From DATKHR01 sp036557365 (lineage in GTDB: Bacteria; Acidobacteriota; Vicinamibacteria; Vicinamibacterales; CAVVIG01), in the NCBI GenBank assembly GCA_036557365.1, contig DATBHR010000094.1:1-64000 (forward strand): a stretch of DNA of 64,000 nt, read 5' to 3'. Shown piece after piece: positions 53,301 through 60,144 of this stretch (the first letter of the stretch is position 1; each line of letters begins with the position of its first letter). Below the pieces are notes generated by a model. The model worked only from the letters and a program-made list of their open reading frames with translations, was not told the DNA's origin and did not search any database. A program made the translations under genes and the position numbers.

Positions 53301-53460
53301 TGGCGCCGTTGTAGAACGCGACGACCGCCACCTGCGGCGGCGCCAGATCGGGAAACTGTGCGATCGGCAGAGTCGGAATCGCGATGAGCCCGACGAGGAT
53401 GATCACGAGCGAGCAGACGCTCGCCAGGATCGGCCGCCGGATGAAGGTATCCGAAATCAT
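50308..53460 (-). CDS. RND multidrug efflux permease, HAE1 type
   Basis: A 1050-residue inner-membrane pump protein with twelve spans and two large periplasmic loops. The N-terminal FIRRPILASVCSLVIILVGL is diagnostic of the HAE1 group, and the proton-relay Asp pair is in GLVVDDAIVVIENIERH near residue 405. It extrudes lipophilic compounds from the periplasm in exchange for protons. Its start overlaps the stop of the adaptor gene by 4 bp. Substrates cannot be inferred. Confidence 0.96.
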   Translation of the reverse strand: MISDTFIRRPILASVCSLVIILVGLIAIPTLPIAQFPDLAPPQVAVVAFYNGANAETVETSVTIPIEQAINGIEGMQYITSTSGNDGTANIVVTFDLSRNLDVAAVDVQNRISQAEGRLPNEVKQVGISVTKVSTNFVLAAAAISEHGEYDPLFLSNYVDRFIIDEIKRVPGVGNVQVFGVGRYAMRLWIDPDKLAGRNITADEVVQALREQNVQVAAGAIGSEPAPKGQKYQISVRAAGRLSDPAQFDDIILKRSADGALVRVRDVGRTELGAESYSTASRFNGHDAIGFGVLQLPTANALQVYRDVVAEIDRLSRRFPPGMKVEVAFDTTTVVSESIREVVTTLAEAIGLVVLVMFLFLQNWRTTLIPAITIPVSLIGTFAFLKLFGFSINTLTLFGITLATGLVVDDAIVVIENIERHIHERIHGVTKAQDVGGGSRAGEPVDTHTAASDAMREVTSAVIATALVLAAVFVPVAFFPGTTGRLYQQFALTIAVSMVISAFNALTLTPALSALLLGHVEKPKGAFFRVVNRIIDGGTAAMVHGLRGLIRVRALVVIVFVALLGATYWVYMRVPSGFLPDEDQGYIMVLIQAPPGASLDYTMGIVRQTEQIMMKMPEAKQMFAAGGFGFAGSSPNQGILFMQLKDFNERPGDQHSAKALVGQLFGAFSQITGAMVIPFLPPSIQGLGQFGGFSYELLDQSGGPIEGLEATARQIIGQGNQTPGLTALFTQFTANDPQIVVDVDRPQAKSLGISLTDISDTMQTLLGSTYVNDFDFNSRSYRVYVQADEQFRSNPTDIERYTVRTATGRMMPLSNLVSVREATAPKIISHFNLFRSATINGSAAPGYSSGQALQTMAALSDRALPQGFSYAWSGISLEEIRAGSQSAAIFGLGLLLVYLTLAGQYESVTLPVIILLSVPIAILGALGAQWARGLINDVYCQIGLVMLIGLSAKNGILVVEFAEQLRARGLSITEAAVEAARIRLRPILMTSLAFILGVMPLVVASGAGREARHSVGTAVAGGMVVATFLNLGFIPVLYVVVKSLGSRRAR

Positions 53461-54575
53461 GGCTGCGCGATCGGCTGGATGGGCGCGCCGTCGGCCAGCT
53501 TCTGGGCGCCAGACGTCACCACGCGCTCACCTTCCTTGATCCCTTCGAGCACGGGATAGTCGTTGCCGACGATCGTGCCGACCTTGATCCCGCGCTGCCT
53601 GGCCACGAGCTGGCCGCCTTTGCTCTCACCGCCTGGCGCCGGCTCGGCGACAAAGGCGAAGAACTGCCCGTTGACGCGCAGGACGGCCGTCACCGGCACG
53701 ACCAGCCCGCCGGTCGTCTTCCAGACGATGCGCGCGCGCACGTACTGCGACGCGCGGAGCTTTCCTGACGGATTCGGCACCTGCCCTTTCACGAGCACCG
53801 ACTGCGTCTGGTCGTCCACGCGCGGCGAGATGAAGCTGATCGTCGTCGAGGCGAGCGTTTCGGATCCGTCGCTGCTCAGAATGCGGATCGGCAGCCCCAT
53901 CTTCAGTTCGGCTGCGCGCTCGATCGGCACGTTGACGTACACCTCGAGCGCCTCGTTCTGATCGATCGTCGTGAGGATCGTCTGCGGCGTGACGAGGTTC
54001 CCTACGCGCGCCGGCACGTCGCCGACGATGCCGGCCGTCGGCGCGGTCACGGTGAAGTACTGGAGCTGGACGACCTGCTGCTTGAGCTGCGCGCGCAGCG
54101 AATTCAGGTTCGCCTGCGCCGTCTGCAGCGCCGTCGCCGCCTGTTCCTGTTCCTGGCGGCTGATCGCGCCCGCTTCCAGCAGCTCGGACGACCGTTGTGC
54201 CTGCTGTCGCGCGAACGTGACGGCCGCCTCACGCGCGGCCAGCTCGGCCTCCTGGCTGGTGACCGCCGCCTGCTGACGCTGCGGATCGATCTGTACCAGC
54301 GGCGCACCAGGCCGGACGCGATCGCCGGACTTCACGAAGATCTGCGTGATCTGTCCTTCGATCTGCGGCTGGACCGCCGTCGACTTCAACGACTTGACGG
54401 TCGCGACGTACTCGGTCGTGTCCTCGATCGGCGCGATCTTCGCCGTCGTGAGCTGGACCGGGGTCGGCGGCATACCGCCGCCGGGCGGAGCACCCGCCTG
54501 CTGACTGCTCTTACACGCTGTTGCCAGCGCGGCGGCAAACAACGCCGTCGCGGTGGCGGCCGTTCGAAGCGACAT
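53457..54575 (-). CDS. RND efflux periplasmic adaptor (membrane fusion) lipoprotein
   Basis: A 372-residue adaptor. The start is the ATG at 54573-54575, because upstream extension reads into non-family sequence. The signal ends at a probable lipidation Cys 21 (ALATACKSS). The barrel-sandwich domain is seen as TAVQPQIEGQITQIFVKSGD with its matching half FTVTAPTAGIVGDVPARVGN; the helical hairpin lies between them. A C-terminal beta-barrel follows. It links the pump to the TolC-like channel. It opens the efflux operon; no regulator gene is adjacent. Confidence 0.95.
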   Translation of the reverse strand: MSLRTAATATALFAAALATACKSSQQAGAPPGGGMPPTPVQLTTAKIAPIEDTTEYVATVKSLKSTAVQPQIEGQITQIFVKSGDRVRPGAPLVQIDPQRQQAAVTSQEAELAAREAAVTFARQQAQRSSELLEAGAISRQEQEQAATALQTAQANLNSLRAQLKQQVVQLQYFTVTAPTAGIVGDVPARVGNLVTPQTILTTIDQNEALEVYVNVPIERAAELKMGLPIRILSSDGSETLASTTISFISPRVDDQTQSVLVKGQVPNPSGKLRASQYVRARIVWKTTGGLVVPVTAVLRVNGQFFAFVAEPAPGGESKGGQLVARQRGIKVGTIVGNDYPVLEGIKEGERVVTSGAQKLADGAPIQPIAQP

Positions 54576-54721
54576 GATGGGTGAGCTCTCGGAAGAAAAG
54601 GGGTAACCTGGCGGCCGGTCACTCAGTGTATGACAGGCGCGCCGAAATCCCAACCCGGCCGCTGACAGCGGCGGGCCCCAGCGTGCGCCGCGGAGCCCAC
54701 CGACAAGAACGTGATCGAACG

Positions 54722-54804
54722 CCGAAACTGTAACCGCCTCGGCTGCTTCCGACCCAACAATTGCTCGTTTTTCAACGTGTTCCGGCGGGCTCCGAAACTG
54801 TAAC
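54722..54804. promoter_or_regulatory. 13-bp direct repeats upstream of mreB
   Basis: CCGAAACTGTAAC occurs at 54722-54734 and again exactly at 54792-54804, 70 bp apart, in the divergent 260-bp gap between the efflux operon and mreB. The second copy lies 31 bp before the mreB start. They may be duplicated operators or promoter elements. Nothing else is seen in the gap. Confidence 0.45.
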
Positions 54805-54835
54805 GACGGCATCCAAGTTGCCGTGCGGCAGAGTC

Positions 54836-55858
54836 ATGTTCTCTGCGCTCCTCTCCCATTTCTCGCACGACCTCGCCATCGATCTCGGGACCGCAAACAC
54901 CTGCGTCTTCGCGCGCGGCCGCGGCATCGTCGTCAGCGAACCGTCGATCGTCGCCCTGAACAAGGTCAACGGCCGCATCGAAGCCGTCGGCACTGACGCC
55001 AAGGAAATGCTCGGTCGGACGCCCGGCAACATCACTGCCATCCGGCCGATGAAGGACGGCGTCATTGCCGACTTCGAAGCGGCAGAGCGCATGCTCACGC
55101 ACTTCATCCGCAAGGCGCACAAGCGGAGCGGCTGGCTGCGGCCCCGCGTCGTCATCGGCGTGCCGTCCGAAATTACGCAAGTCGAGCGCCGCGCTGTCAA
55201 GGACAGCGCCTTCCGCGCGAAGGCAAGCGAGGTGCACCTCATCGAGGAGGCCATGGCGGCCGCGATTGGCGCCGGCATGCCGATCACCGAGGCCTCGGGC
55301 AACATGGTGGTCGACATCGGCGGCGGGACCACGGACATCGCGGTCATCTCGCTGGCAGGCGTGGTGTACGGCAAGTCGGTCCGCGTCGCCGGCAACGAGC
55401 TCGACGATGCGATCATTCAGCACGCGCGGAAGGCGCACAACCTTCTGATCGGCGAACGAACGGCCGAGCAGATCAAGATGGACATTGGATCCGCGTATCC
55501 GCTCGAGACGAAGACGACGCTCGAAGTCAAGGGACGCCATCTGACCGAAGGCCGGCCGAAGACCGTCACGATGACCGACGAAGAAGTGCGGAAGGCCCTC
55601 AGCGAACCGGTGCGCGCCATCGTCCAGGCCGTGCACGACGCGCTCGAACGGATTCCGCCGGAGCTCTCCGCTGACATTTTCGATCGCGGCATCATTCTTA
55701 CTGGCGGCGGATCGCTCCTGAAGAATTTCGACAAACGCCTGCGCGACGAAACCGGACTACCGGTCCAGCTCGCGGAAGATCCGCTGTCGTCGGTCGTGCT
55801 GGGCGCCGGAAAGATGCTGAGCGACTTCAGCTTGTTGCGAAGGATCTCACTCGACTGA
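54836..55858 (+). CDS. mreB: Rod shape-determining protein MreB
   Basis: A 340-residue bacterial actin homologue. The ATP-binding phosphate-1 segment is AIDLGTANTCVFARGRG near residue 15, phosphate-2 is VVDIGGGTTDIAVISLAGV near 160, and the adenosine segment GGGSLLKNFDKRL near 290. Length and order are normal. It polymerises under the inner membrane and guides lateral wall synthesis. It is unusual that mreC, mreD, mrdA or rodA are not adjacent; the next genes are unrelated. The start is the ATG at 54836. Confidence 0.97.
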   Translation: MFSALLSHFSHDLAIDLGTANTCVFARGRGIVVSEPSIVALNKVNGRIEAVGTDAKEMLGRTPGNITAIRPMKDGVIADFEAAERMLTHFIRKAHKRSGWLRPRVVIGVPSEITQVERRAVKDSAFRAKASEVHLIEEAMAAAIGAGMPITEASGNMVVDIGGGTTDIAVISLAGVVYGKSVRVAGNELDDAIIQHARKAHNLLIGERTAEQIKMDIGSAYPLETKTTLEVKGRHLTEGRPKTVTMTDEEVRKALSEPVRAIVQAVHDALERIPPELSADIFDRGIILTGGGSLLKNFDKRLRDETGLPVQLAEDPLSSVVLGAGKMLSDFSLLRRISLD

Positions 55859-55861
55859 CAA

Positions 55862-55945
55862 GGCAGAAATTGCAGGACGGCAGAAATTGCAGGATTGGAG
55901 GGATTGCAGGATTGCAGGATTGCAGGAAGTGAAGAAGGGGCCGAC
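55862..55945. repeat. Left inverted arm: ATTGCAGG octamer array
   Basis: Begins immediately after the mreB stop. ATTGCAGG units start at 55869, 55886, 55903, 55911 and 55919, the last three in tandem, with an ATTGGAGG variant at 55894; a 16-base block GGCAGAAATTGCAGGA is itself duplicated (55862-55877 and 55879-55894). The array leads into GAAGTGAAGAAGGGGCCGAC (to 55945). The reverse complement of the whole arrangement is found on the other side of the four-helix gene. Confidence 0.85.
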
Positions 55946-56016
55946 CGATCGCGTCGAGATCGGGCCGAATTCAACGAAATCCCAGATGGTCCGTCGCGTG
56001 CTAGTCGATTGGCGCG

Positions 56017-56385
56017 ATGGACCCGATCGCGGAAGACCTGAAAGACCGTACCAAGCGGTTCGCCATCGCCATCATCGACTTCGTGGACACGCTGCCGCGC
56101 ACGACCGCCGGGGCAGCGCTCGCGCGCCAGCTGACGCGAGCCGGCCTCGGCGTCGCCGGCAATTACCGCAGCGCCTGCCGCTCACGCTCGCATACTGAAT
56201 TCACCGCACGGATGGGCATCGTCCTCGAAGAAGCCGACGAAGCCGAGCTCTGGATCGAAATGTCCTGCGAAAAACAATGGGGAGATCTCGGGCGCCGAAC
56301 CCGGCTGCTCGATGAAAGCGGCCAGCTCCGTGCTATTTTTTCGAGAGCCTACCTGACCGCCCGCTCCCGCGAACGGCGACACTAG
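56017..56385 (+). CDS. Four-helix-bundle protein, 23S rRNA intervening-sequence (IVS) type
   Basis: A 122-residue all-helical protein. LKDRTKRFAIAIIDFVDTLP, then GAALARQLTRAGLGVAGNYR and FTARMGIVLEEADEAELWIE are the signature segments of the S23/IVS four-helix-bundle family (also related to the Avd accessory protein of diversity-generating retroelements). In spirochaetes and others such ORFs reside inside 23S rRNA genes, between complementary termini. Here the gene lies between mreB and a WYL regulator, with complementary octamer arrays on both sides. No reverse transcriptase is nearby. The C-terminus is Arg-rich (SRAYLTARSRERRH). Its molecular role is unknown. Confidence 0.85.
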   Translation: MDPIAEDLKDRTKRFAIAIIDFVDTLPRTTAGAALARQLTRAGLGVAGNYRSACRSRSHTEFTARMGIVLEEADEAELWIEMSCEKQWGDLGRRTRLLDESGQLRAIFSRAYLTARSRERRH

Positions 56386-56391
56386 CGCGGC

Positions 56392-56466
56392 GTCGGCCTT
56401 TCCTCGTTTCGTCATCTTTCTTCCTTCCTGCAATCCTGCAATCCTGCAATGCTGCAATGCTGCAAT
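56392..56466. repeat. Right inverted arm: CCTGCAAT/GCTGCAAT octamer array
   Basis: Five consecutive octamers at 56427-56466 (three CCTGCAAT then two GCTGCAAT), preceded by TTCTTCCTT and, at 56392-56398, by GTCGGCC. Read in reverse complement this repeats the order of the left arm: ATTGCAGG units, then GGAAGGAAGAA, then GGCCGAC. It ends 15 bases before the WYL regulator start. Confidence 0.85.
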
Positions 56467-56481
56467 TGCTAGAATGCCCCC

Positions 56482-57507
56482 ATGCCCCGGAACGCCGAGG
56501 TCATTCGGCAATGGGCGATCCTCCGGCAGATCGAGCAATCGCGGACTGCTGGCGTCACGATCGACGAGCTGGCGGCGGCGTGTGACGTCACGACACGAAC
56601 GATCCGCCGCGACCTTCAGGCGCTCGAGGAAGCCGGCTTCCCGCTCTTCGACGATCGATCCGCGGACGACGGACGAACGCGGTGGAAGATCAACGGGCAG
56701 GCGTTCAGGGGCCTGGCGGCTGGACTGACCGTGTCGGAGCTGTGTGCGTTGTACTTCAGCCGCACGCTCGTTGAAGCGCTGTCGGGCACTCCGTTTCGCG
56801 ACGACGTCGGGAGCGCGTTCGAGAAGCTCGGCTCGGTCCTGACGCCGCACATGCGACAGTTTCTCGATCAGCTGCCGCGCGTGATTTCGACCAAACCCGA
56901 TCCGTTACGGCGACGGACCGACGTGGACAGCGCCCGCCAGCAACCGCTCACGGCACGCGCGCTCGAAGCGATTCTGCAGTCGCGGCAGGCGCTCGTCACC
57001 TATCACTCACAGTCGAGCGATCGGTTGAAGTCGTATCAGCTGCATCCGTATCGTCTGGCGTTCGCGCAGGGCGGCCTATATCTGCTCGCGTTCGTCCCCG
57101 AGTACGGCGAGGTTCGGACCTTCGCGCTCGAACGGATGCAGAGCATCTCGCTCCTCGATGAACGCTTCACCGCGGTGGACGAGCTACCGGACGCCGCGTT
57201 TCCCCATTCGCTGGGTGTCCACTCGGGTCCGCCCGAGCAGGTCACGGTCGAATTCGAGCCGGCGGTCGCCGATTACGTGTCCACCCGCGAGTGGCACCCG
57301 TCGCAATCGATCGTCCCGTTGGCGAACGGACGGCTACAGGTCACGCTCGACGTGTGCGTCGATCGTGCGCTCCGCGCCTGGATTCTGAGCTTCGGCCCCT
57401 TCGCGCGGGTGACGAAACCGGACCACTTGATCAGCGAAATCGCCGGCCAGTTCGAGGACGCGCTCGCAAAATACGCCGCTGCCGGCGCGCCGGCCGGCGA
57501 TCGATAA
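56482..57507 (+). CDS. WYL-domain HTH transcriptional regulator
   Basis: A 341-residue regulator. An N-terminal winged HTH (ILRQIEQSRTAGVTIDELAA then CDVTTRTIRRDLQALEEAGF) is followed by a WYL ligand-binding domain (near 150-240; LVTYHSQSSDRLKSYQLHPY and FAQGGLYLLAFVPEYGEVRT) and a C-terminal extension. WYL proteins often sense nucleic-acid fragments or nucleotides. Its start is only 15 bases beyond the right octamer array, so the array may overlap its promoter. The amidohydrolase gene follows after 10 bp. Confidence 0.92.
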   Translation: MPRNAEVIRQWAILRQIEQSRTAGVTIDELAAACDVTTRTIRRDLQALEEAGFPLFDDRSADDGRTRWKINGQAFRGLAAGLTVSELCALYFSRTLVEALSGTPFRDDVGSAFEKLGSVLTPHMRQFLDQLPRVISTKPDPLRRRTDVDSARQQPLTARALEAILQSRQALVTYHSQSSDRLKSYQLHPYRLAFAQGGLYLLAFVPEYGEVRTFALERMQSISLLDERFTAVDELPDAAFPHSLGVHSGPPEQVTVEFEPAVADYVSTREWHPSQSIVPLANGRLQVTLDVCVDRALRAWILSFGPFARVTKPDHLISEIAGQFEDALAKYAAAGAPAGDR

Positions 57508-57517
57508 TCGGTCCGCC

Positions 57518-58747
57518 ATGTCGAAGCGATTTCTGTTCTGTGTCGGCGCGTGCGTCGCGGGCCTGCTCGCGCCCGGCCTTGCCGCAACGACCGCCATCAA
57601 AGCCGGACGACTCGTCGACGGCTCGGGCCGCGTCCTCACCAACGTGGTCATCGTCATTCAGGACGACCGGATCGCGTCGGTCGGCACCGGCGCTGTTCCA
57701 CCGGGCGCCAACGTCATCGACCTCGGGCACTTCACGCTCGTGCCCGGCTTGATAGACGCCCACACGCACATGACGTACTACTGGGACCGCGCGCCCGGAA
57801 CGCGTCCGCTCGGTCAGCCGCGACGGCCGGCCGGCGTCACGACGGTCCTTGCGTTCGAGAACGCGCGCCGCACGCTCGAGACAGGCGTCACGACCGTTCG
57901 CGATCTCAGCGCCTCGAACGAAATCGACTACGCGATGCGCGATCTGATCAACATGGGCAAAATGATCGGGCCGCGCATGTTCGTCGCGGGACAGGGACTG
58001 TCCGCCGGACGCGGGGGTGAGGTAGACCCTATCGCGTTTCGCGAACAGGCTGAAGCGCGCATCGCCGCAGGATCCGACTGGGTGAAGATCTTCGGATCCC
58101 GCGGCAGCTTCCAGAGTGTCGACACCACGCAGACGGTTCCGTTCGAAGCCATGAAGGCGGTCGTAGATGCGGCGCACGCGAAGAATCACCGAGTTGCGAT
58201 TCACTCTTACGGACCGTCAGGCGTGAAAGACGCGGTGCGCGCCGGCGCCGATTCGGTCGAGCACGGCATCGACCTGGACGACGAGACGATCGCTGAAATG
58301 GTCCGTCGCGGGACCGTCTGGGTTCCCACCATCGATCACAACCGGTATTATGTGGACGCGCGGGACGAGTACGGATTCGCGCCCGAGACGATTCCGCCGC
58401 TGCAGGCCTACATCGAGAACAATCTCGAGTCGACACGACGCGCGTTCAAGGCCGGCGTGAAGATCGCGATGGGATCGGACGCGGTCTACAGCATGTTCGG
58501 CCAGAACACGCGCGAACTGGGCTGGTTCATCAAGGCCGGGATGACGCCGGCACAAGCGCTGGCAGCGGCCACGACCGTCCCGGCAGCCCTGCTCGATCAC
58601 GAGCGGGATCTGGGAGCGATTGCTCCCGGCTACTATGCCGACATCGTGGCGGTCGATGGGGATCCGCTCGCCGACATCAACGTGCTGATCGACAAGGTTC
58701 GCTGGGTCATGAAGGGCGGCGCAGTCGTCGTGGACAAAACGAGGTGA
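57518..58747 (+). CDS. Secreted amidohydrolase-family protein
   Basis: A 409-residue metal-dependent hydrolase with a signal peptide (RFLFCVGACVAGLLAPGLAA). The HxH metal motif is in DAHTHMTYYWDR near residue 85; later ligands are likely His in HSYGPSG, His in SVEHGID and Asp in GSDAVYS, as in the imidazolonepropionase/Xaa-Pro dipeptidase group. It should hydrolyse an amide or cyclic imide outside the cytoplasm. It lies 10 bp after the WYL gene and a few bases before the NTF2-like gene, suggesting co-transcription. Confidence 0.92.
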   Translation: MSKRFLFCVGACVAGLLAPGLAATTAIKAGRLVDGSGRVLTNVVIVIQDDRIASVGTGAVPPGANVIDLGHFTLVPGLIDAHTHMTYYWDRAPGTRPLGQPRRPAGVTTVLAFENARRTLETGVTTVRDLSASNEIDYAMRDLINMGKMIGPRMFVAGQGLSAGRGGEVDPIAFREQAEARIAAGSDWVKIFGSRGSFQSVDTTQTVPFEAMKAVVDAAHAKNHRVAIHSYGPSGVKDAVRAGADSVEHGIDLDDETIAEMVRRGTVWVPTIDHNRYYVDARDEYGFAPETIPPLQAYIENNLESTRRAFKAGVKIAMGSDAVYSMFGQNTRELGWFIKAGMTPAQALAAATTVPAALLDHERDLGAIAPGYYADIVAVDGDPLADINVLIDKVRWVMKGGAVVVDKTR

Positions 58748-58749
58748 AC

Positions 58750-59205
58750 ATGAGACGAACCGTGATGGCAATCGCGATGTCGCTGGCGGCGGTCTCGGCT
58801 TCCGCGCAGCCGGCCGGCGAGCAGAAGAACGTGCAGGACGCGGTCGAGGCATTCCTGCTCCACCTCGGCGACGGCGAGTTCGACAAAGTCGCAGGCGATC
58901 TGGCCGTGAAGTCGATCGTGATCGTGGTCCGCGAGCGCGACGGCAAGTGGGCGAACACCTATGAGACCGGCGACGCGTGGCTGGCGAGCCTGAAGCGGAA
59001 CGCGAACTTCACGAAGTTCCGCGAGCCGATCACGAACGTCAAAGTCACGATCGACGACACGGCGCTCGCGTATCTGCGCGCTGACTTCCAGGTCGTTCGG
59101 GACGGCAAGCCGCTGTCGCACGGCGTGGATCAATTCACCCTGGTCCGCGAAGACGGCCGCTGGAAGATCGCAGCCGTCGCGTATACGTCGATGGCGGTGA
59201 AGTAG
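58750..59205 (+). CDS. Exported NTF2/SnoaL-like protein
   Basis: A 151-residue protein with a signal peptide (VMAIAMSLAAVSASAQP) and a single NTF2-like fold (DUF4440 type), with VQDAVEAFLLHLGDGEFDKV and the terminal RWKIAAVAYTSMAVK. ATG at 58750 is preferred over GTG at 58744 because GAGGTG stands six bases before it. It is likely a small-molecule-binding or catalytic cone protein of the periplasm. The amidohydrolase overlaps nearly at its start, and the Cof-type phosphatase follows after three bases. Confidence 0.82.
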   Translation: MRRTVMAIAMSLAAVSASAQPAGEQKNVQDAVEAFLLHLGDGEFDKVAGDLAVKSIVIVVRERDGKWANTYETGDAWLASLKRNANFTKFREPITNVKVTIDDTALAYLRADFQVVRDGKPLSHGVDQFTLVREDGRWKIAAVAYTSMAVK

Positions 59206-59208
59206 CTG

Positions 59209-60078
59209 GTGCCGGTCCGCCTGCTGGCCATCGACATCGATGGGACGCTGCTCGACAGCCGAGGCCGCCTGCCCGATGCGCATCGCGACGCCGTCGTCCA
59301 CGCGGCGGCGTCGGGAATCGCCGTCGCGCTGGTCACGGGACGAAGTTTTCACTTCGCGCGGCCGGTCGCGGACCTCCTCCCAATCCCGCTCACCCTCATC
59401 CTCAACAACGGCGCCGTCGTAAAGGACAAGCGTGGCGCGACGCTCGCGCGCCACGTCGTGCCGAGGAACGCCGTGCGGCACATCCTCGAGCGGACGCGCG
59501 CCTACGAGGACGGCGTCGCGATCGTCTTCGACTACGATCCCGGCGACGAAGCGGGCCGCCCGCCGTACGGCGACGAGTCGCGCCAGATCGTCTTCGAGCG
59601 GATGGACTGGACGGTCGTCAACCGCCGCGGCTACTTCGACAAGAACAAGGCGTTCATCGCGTCGTCAGACGGACCGCTGGCCGACGCGCTGTCCGAAGAT
59701 CCGATCCAGGTGATGTTCAACGGCGGCGTCACGTCGATGCGCGAGCTCGTCGCGCAGCTTCGATCGCTGTCCATTGCGCCGCACATTTCGGTGGCGCTCA
59801 CCGAATACGAGCATCGGGACTTCTCGCTGGTCGACGTCAACGCGGCGGGCTGCTCGAAGGGGTCGACGCTCGCGCGATGGGTCGAGTCGCAGGGCTGGTC
59901 GGGCGCCGACGTGATGGCCGTCGGCGACAACTGGAACGACGTCGAGATGCTCGACTTCGCGGGCGCGGCGTTCGTCATGGCGAACGCCGCCGACGCGCTC
60001 AAGTCGCGCGGATACCGGCTGACCGGATCGAACGACGAGAACGGCCTCGCCGCCGCCATCGAGACCTGCTTTCAGTAG
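59209..60078 (+). CDS. Cof-type HAD-IIB phosphatase
   Basis: A 289-residue cytoplasmic phosphatase of the Cof subfamily. The HAD motifs are complete: DxDxT in LLAIDIDGTLLDS near residue 10, a Thr in LVTGRS, a Lys in CSKGSTL and GDNWNDVEML near 239. Cof-type enzymes dephosphorylate sugar phosphates and cofactors such as FMN or PLP. The start is GTG at 59209, three bases after the NTF2-like stop. It is convergent with the second dehydrogenase operon. Confidence 0.95.
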   Translation: MPVRLLAIDIDGTLLDSRGRLPDAHRDAVVHAAASGIAVALVTGRSFHFARPVADLLPIPLTLILNNGAVVKDKRGATLARHVVPRNAVRHILERTRAYEDGVAIVFDYDPGDEAGRPPYGDESRQIVFERMDWTVVNRRGYFDKNKAFIASSDGPLADALSEDPIQVMFNGGVTSMRELVAQLRSLSIAPHISVALTEYEHRDFSLVDVNAAGCSKGSTLARWVESQGWSGADVMAVGDNWNDVEMLDFAGAAFVMANAADALKSRGYRLTGSNDENGLAAAIETCFQ

Positions 60079-60144
60079 CGCAGCGCGATCACAACGCCGC
60101 CTGCGTGAGGCGCGGTGCTCGACGTCCTCGACGTCCTGCCGCAC

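Noticed and set aside
50971..53559. Long plus-strand open frame (862 codons)
   Set aside because: Antisense to the RND permease, whose motifs and domain order are clear; shadow caused by codon bias.
53457..54812. Longer adaptor protein starting at 54812
   Set aside because: The extra 79 residues lack a signal peptide and family similarity; a clean lipoprotein signal starts at 54575.
56017..56385. Diversity-generating retroelement accessory gene (Avd)
   Set aside because: The family is related, but no reverse transcriptase, template repeat or variable target gene is present nearby.
55862..56466. CRISPR array
   Set aside because: Units are only eight bases, adjacent without spacers, and the two arms are inverted; this is not the repeat-spacer pattern.
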